Of a stretch of DNA of 64,000 nt, positions 33,622-41,348 are shown piece by piece. Within the stretch, counting starts at the first letter, position 1. Every line of letters starts with the position of its first letter. The notes beneath the pieces were generated by a model. It worked only from the letters and a program-made list of their open reading frames with translations. It ran no database searches and was not told where the DNA came from. Where the stretch lies: the NCBI GenBank assembly GCA_025359205.1, contig JANYHD010000022.1, positions 23,252-87,251 on the forward strand, in the 5' to 3' direction. The DNA is from Gammaproteobacteria bacterium (GTDB lineage Bacteria > Pseudomonadota > Gammaproteobacteria > Steroidobacterales > Steroidobacteraceae). The translations under genes were made by a program, and so were the position numbers.

Positions 33622-34169
33622 TCCGAAAGATTCCTGGTCGAGTCGTGTCGCCCGCTTCCGGGCACTTCACCCGGCGGGTACTCGATCGCCACGATAGTGT
33701 ACGTCTGCGTTCCCCCAACCAGCGCCACCGAGACCTCTGTGTCGAGCGCCTTGCCCAGCAACGCTTTCGCCAGCGGCGCATCCATGCTGATGCCGCCGGG
33801 TTCCTGGTCGAATTCGTCCGGGCCTACGATGCGATAGGCGTGGGTCTGGCCTGCGCTCGTTTCCAGCGTGACGCGGGCGCCAAAAAACACGCGGCGCGGG
33901 TCGCTCGGCGGCGCGCTCACCACCACCATGCCCTCGAGGCGCTTGCGCAGGTGGCGCACGCGCGCGTCGATCTCGCGCAGGCGCCGCTTGCCGTAGGTGT
34001 AATCGGCATTTTCCGAACGATCGCCCTGCGCCGCCGCGGCTGACACGGCCGCCGTGACCCGCGGACGCTCGATGCGCCACAACTCCTCCAGCTCGGCGCG
34101 CAGGCGGCGCTCTCCGGCGGGTGTGATGTATTTCGAACTTTGGGGCGGCGGGGGACGGTAGCGGCTCAA
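33618..34169 (-). CDS. greB: Transcription elongation factor GreB
   Basis: The product has 183 residues, slightly longer than the usual 158 or so because of a C-terminal extension. The coiled coil holds GDRSENADYTYGKRRLREID, whose tip acidic residues (D50, E53) enter the RNA polymerase secondary channel to stimulate transcript cleavage. The C-terminal FKBP-like domain has YRIVGPDEFD and GISMDAPLAKALLG. GreB rescues backtracked polymerase. The stop overlaps the DUF6624-like gene. Confidence 0.93.
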   Translation of the reverse strand: MSRYRPPPPQSSKYITPAGERRLRAELEELWRIERPRVTAAVSAAAAQGDRSENADYTYGKRRLREIDARVRHLRKRLEGMVVVSAPPSDPRRVFFGARVTLETSAGQTHAYRIVGPDEFDQEPGGISMDAPLAKALLGKALDTEVSVALVGGTQTYTIVAIEYPPGEVPGSGRHDSTRNLSE

Positions 34170-34244
34170 TCGGCCCTCCGAGAGGTCCTATCTGTGCGGC
34201 GCCTCACAGCTTGGGGGCGGAATCCCAGCGTAGGCTCTGGACCC

Positions 34245-34442
34245 ATGGGTAGCAGGTATTACGCCCATTTTATCGCCGAGTCGCCCAGTGTGGCGCAGGC
34301 CGGTGAGTGGAGTGGAATCGTTGAACTGACACGCCCGCTGCGCCGGCGAGCCGAGGAGCGCGAGCTCTCGCAGGTACTGGCCGGCAGCATGGACCTCGAC
34401 GCCGAGGAGATACGGATACTCGATTGGGCCTATCTGCACTGA
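34245..34442 (+). CDS. Small hypothetical protein, 65 aa
   Basis: ATG 34245 opens 65 codons. The product is soluble, with YYAHFIAESPSVAQAGEW in the first half and acidic LDAEEIRILDWAYLH at the end. It is followed by a strong terminator (34514), which fits an independent short transcript. No family is recognised; the amino-acid pattern is protein-like. Confidence 0.55.
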   Translation: MGSRYYAHFIAESPSVAQAGEWSGIVELTRPLRRRAEERELSQVLAGSMDLDAEEIRILDWAYLH

Positions 34443-34513
34443 ACCGACTTCGACTGACCCGCTTTTCGATCCCCTGGCGGACTTTACTCCCCCTCTTGTA
34501 AGTCCGCTCCTCC

Positions 34514-34543
34514 AATGCCCCGGCTTGCCGGGGCATTTTTTAT
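34514..34543 (+). terminator. Rho-independent terminator
   Basis: AATGCCCCGG (34514-34523), CTTG-type loop, CCGGGGCATT (34528-34537), then a T run to 34541 and ATT. The symmetrical T/A ends suggest it could work in both directions. It separates the 65-aa gene from the PLD gene. Confidence 0.92.
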
Positions 34544-34560
34544 TGGTCAGGCTCCAGCTC

Positions 34561-35736
34561 ATGGACCTTAGCAATGCGCCCGATTGTACCCAGGAGTGCA
34601 CCTTCGCCGGGCATCGCGCGCGCTGGCTTCCCAATGGCGTCACCACCTTTGCCGCCATGGCGGCGCTGGTAGCCGCCGCGACCCAGACGATCTGCCTCGA
34701 GTTCTACATGGTGAAGCCCGGCGAGCCGGCGCTGTCCCTGCTCGCGGCGCTGCTGGTGGCACGGGCGCGCGGGGTGCGGGTGCGGGTGCTCTACGATGCC
34801 TTCGGGTCCGAGGGCCTGCCGCCGGATTTCTTTACGCCGCTCCAGGCCGCCGGAGGCGAGGTGCGGGTGTTCAGCCCGGCGCGCCGCCTGCGGCTGGCGT
34901 TCCGCGACCACCGCAAGCTCCTCGTCTGCGACGCGCAGCGGGCCATTGTCGGCGGACATAATATCGGGCCGGAATATGCAGGCGATGGCGTCACGCAAGG
35001 CTGGTTTGACGTGGCACTGCAGATAGCGGGCCCCGTGGCCGCCGCACTGGCTGGCAGCTTTGAGGCCATGTACGCGCTGGCGCCGATGAACCCGTCGGCC
35101 ATCCGCGAGTTTCGCAGCGCGGTGCACGCGCAACGCGCCCTGCACCACCCGGAGGGGCCCGTACAGCTCCTGACCAGTGGGCCAGGTTGGCGCGCGGGCC
35201 TGCTGAGCCGGGTGCTGCGCCATGATGTGCAACAGGCGCTGGACGTGCGTTGCATGGCGGGTTATTTCCTGCCGCCCACACGCATGCGGCGGGCGCTGCG
35301 GCGCTGCGCCGCGAGTGGCGGGCAGGTGCTGCTGCTGCTCGCTGGCCAGAGCGACGTGCCGGTCGCGCGCTACGCGGCCGAACACCTCTATGGCACGATG
35401 CTGGCCGGTGGTGCGCGGCTGTACGAGTACCAGCCGCAGGTGCTGCACGCCAAGCTGTTCATCGTCGACGATACCGTGTACGTCGGCTCCTGCAACCTCG
35501 ACCGGCGCAGCCTTAACGTCAACTACGAGCTGCTGCTGCGGCTGGAATGGCCGGAGCTGGCCGCGCGTGCACGCACGCTGTTTGCCGGTGCGCTCGGCCA
35601 CAGCCGCGAGGTGCCGGCCGATTCCTGGCGCCGGCGGCGCCAATGGTGGGAATGGCTGCGCGCGCGTGCCGCCTACTGGCTGCTGACGCGCATCGATCCG
35701 CTGCTGGCGCGCCGGCCGCTGCGCTCGCTTGGCTAG
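34561..35736 (+). CDS. Phospholipase D family protein, cardiolipin-synthase-like
   Basis: The product has 391 residues with two HKD motifs: H117-x-K119-x4-D124 in FRDHRKLLVCD and H296-x-K298-x4-D303 in LHAKLFIVDD, followed by GSCNLDRRS. This is the two-motif arrangement of ClsB-type cardiolipin synthases, which make cardiolipin from phosphatidylglycerol and related lipids at the inner membrane. There is no N-terminal membrane helix, as in ClsB. ATG 34561 is used; an earlier in-frame TTG lies in the terminator. Confidence 0.88.
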   Translation: MDLSNAPDCTQECTFAGHRARWLPNGVTTFAAMAALVAAATQTICLEFYMVKPGEPALSLLAALLVARARGVRVRVLYDAFGSEGLPPDFFTPLQAAGGEVRVFSPARRLRLAFRDHRKLLVCDAQRAIVGGHNIGPEYAGDGVTQGWFDVALQIAGPVAAALAGSFEAMYALAPMNPSAIREFRSAVHAQRALHHPEGPVQLLTSGPGWRAGLLSRVLRHDVQQALDVRCMAGYFLPPTRMRRALRRCAASGGQVLLLLAGQSDVPVARYAAEHLYGTMLAGGARLYEYQPQVLHAKLFIVDDTVYVGSCNLDRRSLNVNYELLLRLEWPELAARARTLFAGALGHSREVPADSWRRRRQWWEWLRARAAYWLLTRIDPLLARRPLRSLG

Positions 35737-35791
35737 CGGACGCCACCCATTGGCGGTATCTTGAGCGCCAGTAATCGCGGAGGGTTCGGGC

Positions 35792-36412
35792 ATGCAAGCG
35801 ATCCGGTTGGTATTTTGTATGGCGGCGGCAGCGCTGCTCAGTGGCTGCGGTTACAACCGCATTCAAACCCAGGACGAGGCAGTCAAGGCGGCCTGGTCCG
35901 AGGTGGTGAATCAGTACCAGCGCCGTGCGGACCTGGTGCCGAACCTCGTCAACACCGTCAAGGGCTATGCGCAGCAGGAGCAGACCGTGCTGCTTGGGGT
36001 CACCGAGGCCCGCGCCAAGGTCGGCACGATCCAGGCGACGCCCGAACTCGTCAACGACGAAGCCGCGTTCAAGAAATTCCAGGCGGCGCAAGGCGAGCTG
36101 TCACAGGCGCTCAAGAGCCTGATCGCCGTCACCGAGAACTACCCACAGCTCAAATCCGACCAGAATTTCCGTGACCTGCAGGCGCAGCTCGAAGGCACTG
36201 AAAACCGCATCACCGTGGCGCGCAACCGCTACATCCAGGCGGTGCAGGACTACAACGTCACGATCCGCTCGTTCCCGAGCAACCTGACGGCGATGATCTT
36301 CAAGTACCAGGCCAAGCCGAATTTCACCGTTGAGAACGAAGCGGCAATTGCCAAGCCGCCGACCGTGGATTTCAGCGGCACCACTGCGCCGGCCAAACCC
36401 GCCGGGCAATAG
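35792..36412 (+). CDS. LemA family lipoprotein
   Basis: The product has 206 residues. A lipobox (ALLSGC, C19) gives a lipid anchor. AWSEVVNQYQRRADLVPNLV is the LemA family signature, and the rest is a long helical bundle. LemA proteins are common partners of TPM-domain proteins, as here. The role is unclear, possibly in membrane-protein quality control. A GGAGGG-like site is about 10 bp upstream. The stop overlaps the next start by one base (TAGTG). Confidence 0.92.
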   Translation: MQAIRLVFCMAAAALLSGCGYNRIQTQDEAVKAAWSEVVNQYQRRADLVPNLVNTVKGYAQQEQTVLLGVTEARAKVGTIQATPELVNDEAAFKKFQAAQGELSQALKSLIAVTENYPQLKSDQNFRDLQAQLEGTENRITVARNRYIQAVQDYNVTIRSFPSNLTAMIFKYQAKPNFTVENEAAIAKPPTVDFSGTTAPAKPAGQ

Positions 36413-37284
36413 TGAGGCGCACCGGACTGCTGGTTGCGTGCCTGCTGGCGGCGGCCGCGCCGCTCGCCGCGCAGACGCTGCAGCCGGTCCCGAAGCTCGA
36501 GGCGCGGGTCACGGACCTCACCGGCACGCTGACGGCCAGTGAGCAATCCGAGCTGGAACAGCAGCTCGCGGCCTTCGAGGCGCGCAAGGGCGCGCAGATC
36601 GCCGTGCTCGTGGTCGCCACGACGCAGCCGGAGGACATCGACCAGTACTCGATTCGCGTGGCCGAGGCCTGGAAACTCGGGCGTGCAAAGACCGATGACG
36701 GCGTGCTGGTGCTGCTCGCAAAGGACGACCACGCGACGCGCATTGAAGTGGGGCGCGGCCTCGAAGGCGCGCTCACGGACGCGACCGCGAATCGCATCAA
36801 AGACGAAATCATGTTCCCGCTGTTCCGCCAGGGGCAGTTTTACGCTGGTCTCAACGCAGGCGTGGCCCAGATCATGAAGATCGTCGACGGTGAAGCCTTG
36901 CCGCCGCCGGATGCCAGCTGGCAGAGGAATGCCGTGGGCGACCTGGGCCGATTCCTGCCGCTGCTGTTCATTGCCTTCATGGCGGCCTCGGCGTTCCTGC
37001 GCTCGATCCTCGGGCGCGTCGGCGGCGCGGCCGCAACCGGCGGCCTGTTGGGCCTCGTGGCCTGGGTCCTCAGCAAGATCCTGCTGGCCGGGCTCGGTGT
37101 CGCGGTGCTGGGTTTCCTGCTGTCGCTGGTCTTCGGATTACGCGGGCCGGGCTGGAGTTCGGGGGGCAGGGGTGGATTTGGTGGCCTTGGGGGCGGAGGC
37201 TTCGGTGGCGGTGGATTTGGTGGTGGCGGATTCAGCGGCGGGGGCGGTGGCTTCAGCGGCGGCGGCGCATCGGGGCGCTGGTGA
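36412..37284 (+). CDS. TPM-domain membrane protein with Gly-rich tail (YgcG-like)
   Basis: The product has 290 residues. Signal peptide MRRTGLLVACLLAAAAP, a TPM domain (about 25-155, with RVTDLTGTLTASEQSELE), then hydrophobic helices about 180-240, and a tail made of repeated GGGFGG units ending SGRW. This is the standard partner of LemA. The TPM domain is periplasmic by inference. GTG 36412 is the start. The next TPM gene begins at the stop codon. Confidence 0.9.
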   Translation: MRRTGLLVACLLAAAAPLAAQTLQPVPKLEARVTDLTGTLTASEQSELEQQLAAFEARKGAQIAVLVVATTQPEDIDQYSIRVAEAWKLGRAKTDDGVLVLLAKDDHATRIEVGRGLEGALTDATANRIKDEIMFPLFRQGQFYAGLNAGVAQIMKIVDGEALPPPDASWQRNAVGDLGRFLPLLFIAFMAASAFLRSILGRVGGAAATGGLLGLVAWVLSKILLAGLGVAVLGFLLSLVFGLRGPGWSSGGRGGFGGLGGGGFGGGGFGGGGFSGGGGGFSGGGASGRW

Positions 37285-37781
37285 TGTCGCTTGCGCGCAT
37301 GTGGCGCCATTGGATCGCGCACCTGCGGCCGGCGCGGGTGCTGTTGCCGCCGGCGTCGCTGGCGCAGATCGCGGCGGAAATCGGCGCGGCAGAGCGAGCG
37401 CACCGCGGCGAGATCCGCGTCGCCGTGGAGACCTCGCTTTCGTTCCAGCAGCTGTGGTTCTCACTGGGCGCGCGCGCGCGTGCGCTGCAGGTGTTCGCTA
37501 ACCTCGGCGTGTGGGATACCGCGCACAACAACGGCGTGCTGATCTATGTGCTGCTGGCCGACCAGGCGGTGGAAATCATCGCCGACCGGGCCATCGCGGC
37601 GCACATCCCGGCGGCCGAATGGGCGGCGCTGTGCACTGAGGCGGCCGAGCGGTTCAGTCAGGGCGACGCGGCGGCCGGCTGCTGCGTGGCGATCCGCGGC
37701 GTGGCGCAGCGGCTGGCGCGCCATTTCCCGGCCAGCAGCGGCGCTGGCGACGAACTGCCCAACCAGCCCGTACTTCTCTAG
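37284..37781 (+). CDS. Second TPM-domain protein, cytoplasmic or peripheral
   Basis: The product has 165 residues without a signal peptide. The TPM fold is seen in AAEIGAAERAHRGEIRVAVE and NNGVLIYVLLADQAVEIIAD. It begins at ATG 37284, sharing the A of the upstream TGA; GTG 37281 is an alternative that would add one residue. It is the third gene of a lemA-TPM-TPM set, an arrangement seen in many Gram-negative bacteria. Function is unknown. Confidence 0.85.
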   Translation: MSLARMWRHWIAHLRPARVLLPPASLAQIAAEIGAAERAHRGEIRVAVETSLSFQQLWFSLGARARALQVFANLGVWDTAHNNGVLIYVLLADQAVEIIADRAIAAHIPAAEWAALCTEAAERFSQGDAAAGCCVAIRGVAQRLARHFPASSGAGDELPNQPVLL

Positions 37782-37791
37782 AATTGGCGGG

Positions 37792-39105
37792 ATGAGATCC
37801 TTGCAGACATGCCGCAGGGCAACCGCCGTGCTCGGGAGCCTGGCCCTCGCCGGCTGCTCGCTGCTCAGCGCGCCCTGGAGCAAGGCACCGCCCCCGCCGC
37901 CCCCCATCGCGCCGGTCGCGCCGCCGCCGGAACCCGTGCTGCCCCTGCCGGTGGCCACGCACAAATTCGAACTCAGCGATCCCAAGGACGACGTGTACGG
38001 CGAGGTACAGGTCACGATCGCCGGCAAGGAAGACACGCTGCCGGACATCGCGCGGCGCTTCAACGTGGGCTACGAGGAAATGGTGCGCGCCAATCCGGGC
38101 GTGGACCCGTGGATCCCGGGAGCCGGGCGCAAGATCGTGGTGCCCACGCAGTTCGTGCTGCCGAATGCGCCGCGCGAGGGCATCGTGATCAACCTCGCGG
38201 CGATGCGCATTTATTATTTTCCCAAGCACAAGCCCAACGAACCCGCGCTCGTCTACACGCATCCGATCGGTGTCGGCAAGGTCGGCTGGGTGACGCCCGA
38301 GGGCGTCACCAAGATCGTCTCGCGCGAGGAAAACCCGACCTGGCGGCCGAGCGCGGGCGTGCGCAAGGAACATGCCGCCAATGACGACCCGGTGCCGGCG
38401 GTCGTGCCGCCCGGGCCCGACAATCCGCTGGGCAAGTACAAGTTCACACTCGGCTGGCCCAGCTACCTGATCCACGGCACCAACAAGCCCTATGGCGTTG
38501 GGCTGCGTTCCAGCCACGGCTGCATCCGCCTGTACCCGGAGGACATCGCGAAATTCTACGAAGCGGTGCCGCTCGGCACCCAAGTGCGCGTGGTCAACCA
38601 GCCGTTCCTGTTCGGCTGGCACGACGGGCAGCTCTACCTGCAGGCATACACGGTGTTCGAGGATGACTCGCGCAACTGGAGCAAGGCGCAGAAGACGCTG
38701 CTCCTGAAGTCGATGTCGCCGCGCCTCGAGAAGTTGCTCAAGGCCGCCGGCGCAAAGATTGACTGGGATGCGGTCACGCAGGTCGCCAATGCGCCGCGTG
38801 GCCTCGCTGTGGCCGTGAGCGGCAGCGCCGGCACCGTTGATGGCGTGCTGGCGGCGGCGCCGGTGGTGCAGAACCGCATTCCTGCCGGCGCGAACTGGGA
38901 TGGCGCCGACGAAGTGGACGCGGACAAGCAGAGCTTCCAGCAATTGCAGTCCGAACGCGAGCCGCAGCCCGCAGCCGGTGCCGACGCGCCTGTCGCGCCG
39001 GCCCCGCCTGCGACGCGCACGCCCGCCGCGGCGCAGTTGCCTGCCCCGGCCGCGCCCGCGGCGGCGGCCACTGATCATGCAAGCCCTGCCACTCCCGGCG
39101 GCTGA
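37792..39105 (+). CDS. L,D-transpeptidase (YkuD domain) lipoprotein with LysM domain
   Basis: The product has 437 residues. Lipobox LALAGC puts the lipid on C22, followed by a Pro-rich linker. A LysM peptidoglycan-binding segment (TLPDIARRFNVGYEEMVRAN) is about 80-125. The YkuD domain follows with H228 in HGTN and the active site SSHGCIRLY (C244, H242). It makes 3-3 peptide cross-links or attaches proteins to peptidoglycan. The C-terminal 80 residues are Ala/Pro-rich and disordered. The gene's 3' end overlaps the sheath-like gene by 29 bp. Confidence 0.93.
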   Translation: MRSLQTCRRATAVLGSLALAGCSLLSAPWSKAPPPPPPIAPVAPPPEPVLPLPVATHKFELSDPKDDVYGEVQVTIAGKEDTLPDIARRFNVGYEEMVRANPGVDPWIPGAGRKIVVPTQFVLPNAPREGIVINLAAMRIYYFPKHKPNEPALVYTHPIGVGKVGWVTPEGVTKIVSREENPTWRPSAGVRKEHAANDDPVPAVVPPGPDNPLGKYKFTLGWPSYLIHGTNKPYGVGLRSSHGCIRLYPEDIAKFYEAVPLGTQVRVVNQPFLFGWHDGQLYLQAYTVFEDDSRNWSKAQKTLLLKSMSPRLEKLLKAAGAKIDWDAVTQVANAPRGLAVAVSGSAGTVDGVLAAAPVVQNRIPAGANWDGADEVDADKQSFQQLQSEREPQPAAGADAPVAPAPPATRTPAAAQLPAPAAPAAAATDHASPATPGG

Positions 39106-40744
39106 GCCCGCCCGCCTGCCCACGCCGGCGCCGATCGAGCGGCTGCCGACAGCAGTGACCGCCTTCGTTGGACGCGCGCTCAAGGGCCCGCTGAATACCC
39201 CGACGCCGATCGCCAGCTTCGGCGAGTTCCAGCGCCAGTTCGGCGGGCTGTGGCAGCCAGCCACACTGGGTTACGCGCTCGAGCAGTTCTTCGAGAACGG
39301 CGGCCGCCAGGCGCTCATCGTGCGCGTGGCCAATGGCGCGCGCGCGCCGACGCTGCGCCTCTGCGCCGGGCGCGGCGAAGTGCTGCTGCAGGGACGGCAG
39401 CCGGGCACGCGCGAATATCTGCGTGCCGCGGTCGACTATGATGGTATTGGCGCAGACGATGCCGACCTGTTCAACCTGGTGCTGCAGCGCCTGCAGTTGC
39501 CGGGCTCCGAGCTGGTCGAGGCGCAGGAGATCATGCGCCGGGTGTCGGTGCTGCCGGGCTCGGAGCGCTCGCTCGAGCGCGTGCTGGCGCGCTCACGGCT
39601 GGCGCGGCTCGCCGGCGCGCCGCCCGTCGAACGGCCCGCGCGCACGCCGGCGATGCGCCCAGGAGCGGTCGTCGGCTACGTCGCCGCCAGCAATGACGGC
39701 GCCGATGGCACCGATCTCACTGACTACGACCTGATCGGCGATGCTGCCGCCGGCACCGGCCTGTTCGCGCTGCGTGGCGGCCCGCGTTTCGAACTGCTGT
39801 GCGTGCCGCCCCTCTCGCGCAGCCAGGACATTGGCATGGCGACGCTCCATGTGGCCACGCAGCTGTGCCGCGCACAGCAGGCCCTGCTGATCGTCGACCC
39901 GCCCGCGAGCTGGGACTCGGTCGAAGCCGCGCTGGCCGGCGCGACGCATTGGGCGTTCCAGAGCGAACAGGCGCTACTGTATTTTCCGCGCCTGCTCGCG
40001 CCTGACCGGCTGCGCGGGCGTACTGAACTGTTCGCGGGTTGCGGGGCCGCGGCCGGGTTGATCGCGCGCGGCGATGAAACCAGCCCGCCGTGGGCCGCCG
40101 CCGCGGGCGACACGCCGCTACTGCGCGCGCCGCTCCGTCCGCAGTTCGCGCTCGCCGAGGCGCAGCGTGCGCGCCTGGCGCAGCTGGGCGTGAACTGCTT
40201 CGATCACGTGCGCCCGGGCACGGGCGCGGTGCGCAGCACACGCACGCTGCTGTCCGAGAATGCCGCGCGCGGCGAATGGCGCTTCCTGCCGGCGCGGCGT
40301 CTGGCGGTGTGGCTGCAGGCTTGCGTGCTCGAGGGCACGCGCTGGACGCGGCTCACCACCGGCGGCCCCGGGCAATGGCAGTGTGTGCGCGAACAGGTCG
40401 AAGGCTTTCTCGATGGACTCGCCGCTGCGGGCGCATTCGCTGGACGCGACAGCGAAGAGCGCTATTTCGCGATCTGCGACGAGCGCCTCAATCCCGTCGC
40501 GGCGGTGGCACTGGGCCGATGCTGCCTGCTGTTTGGTTTCGCCGCCTGGCGCGCCGGCGAATTCCAGTCATTCCTGGTGACGCACGAGCGCAGCGGCAGC
40601 AGCGTGCGCACCGTGACCATCAACCGGCTGGCGACTTCCGGCACGCGGGTTTCCGAGGAAATCGAAACGGCGATCCTGCGCCAGCTCGCAGCCGAACCCG
40701 CCGCCGGCCATGGCGGCGCGCCCGTCCATGCCGCCAGAGTATGA
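39077..40744 (+). CDS. Contractile tail sheath-like protein, isolated
   Basis: The product has 555 residues. The N-terminus RLPTAVTAFVGRALKGPLNT, then SFGEFQRQFGG and LEQFFENGGRQALIVRVAN, is the recognisable start of contractile phage-tail and injection-system sheath proteins. The C-terminus, including VTINRLATSGTRVSEEIET, fits the family's conserved end region. No tube, baseplate, spike or AAA genes accompany it here. It starts 29 bp inside the L,D-transpeptidase gene and has the same composition as its neighbours, so it is not an obvious prophage relic. Function is unknown. The reading frame is intact. Confidence 0.72.
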   Translation: MQALPLPAAEPARLPTPAPIERLPTAVTAFVGRALKGPLNTPTPIASFGEFQRQFGGLWQPATLGYALEQFFENGGRQALIVRVANGARAPTLRLCAGRGEVLLQGRQPGTREYLRAAVDYDGIGADDADLFNLVLQRLQLPGSELVEAQEIMRRVSVLPGSERSLERVLARSRLARLAGAPPVERPARTPAMRPGAVVGYVAASNDGADGTDLTDYDLIGDAAAGTGLFALRGGPRFELLCVPPLSRSQDIGMATLHVATQLCRAQQALLIVDPPASWDSVEAALAGATHWAFQSEQALLYFPRLLAPDRLRGRTELFAGCGAAAGLIARGDETSPPWAAAAGDTPLLRAPLRPQFALAEAQRARLAQLGVNCFDHVRPGTGAVRSTRTLLSENAARGEWRFLPARRLAVWLQACVLEGTRWTRLTTGGPGQWQCVREQVEGFLDGLAAAGAFAGRDSEERYFAICDERLNPVAAVALGRCCLLFGFAAWRAGEFQSFLVTHERSGSSVRTVTINRLATSGTRVSEEIETAILRQLAAEPAAGHGGAPVHAARV

Positions 40745-40788
40745 TTGCGCCCCGTGGCGGTTGAATCCGCGGTCAACGGGACCTCATA

Positions 40789-41310
40789 GTGCCGGAACGA
40801 TATGTCATTTTTTCCCACGGACGGGATGGCGAGCCGTGGAGCCGCAAGATCACCGGGCTCGCCGAGATTGCACGCACCGAGGGGTATCACGCCGATTCGC
40901 TCGACTATCGTGGCATCGACTCGCCACGCGACCGGGTCACGAAGCTCGTCGAACATTGCCAGAAGCTGCCCGGAGAACTGGTGCTGGCCGGCTCGAGCCT
41001 GGGCGGCTACGTCACGGTGGCCGCGGCTTCGCTGCTGCATGCCCGTGGCGTGTTCCTGCTGGCGCCGGCACTGCTCATGGAGGGCCTGCCGCCGCTCCGC
41101 CCCGGCGTGATCGACTGCCCGACCACGATCGTGCACGGCTGGCGTGACACGGTGGTGCCCCCGGAGCACAGCGTGGAATTTTCGCGCCAGTACCGCACCA
41201 CGCTGCACCTGCTCGACACCGATCACCGTATGTACGACCAGCTGCAGACCATCAACTATTTCTTCGAGCATTTCCTGGTGGCGATCGACATGCGCTACGG
41301 GTACCGCTAG
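40789..41310 (+). CDS. YqiA/alpha-beta-hydrolase-like esterase
   Basis: The product has 173 residues. It begins YVIFSHGRDGEPWSRK, has the nucleophile elbow GSSLGGY with Ser about 71, a VHGWRDTVVPPE loop for the Asp and LLDTDHRMYDQL for the His. This is a small alpha/beta hydrolase of the RssB/YqiA kind; the substrate is not predictable. The GTG start at 40789 is close to the preceding gene's end. Confidence 0.8.
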   Translation: MPERYVIFSHGRDGEPWSRKITGLAEIARTEGYHADSLDYRGIDSPRDRVTKLVEHCQKLPGELVLAGSSLGGYVTVAAASLLHARGVFLLAPALLMEGLPPLRPGVIDCPTTIVHGWRDTVVPPEHSVEFSRQYRTTLHLLDTDHRMYDQLQTINYFFEHFLVAIDMRYGYR

Positions 41311-41348
41311 GTCCCGCAGGGCCGTCAGGGTCGGTTCGCACTCAAATC

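Noticed and set aside
39077..40744. Sheath-like gene considered as evidence of a prophage
   Set aside because: There are no integrase, capsid, terminase, tube or baseplate genes, and the flanking genes are ordinary chromosomal genes.
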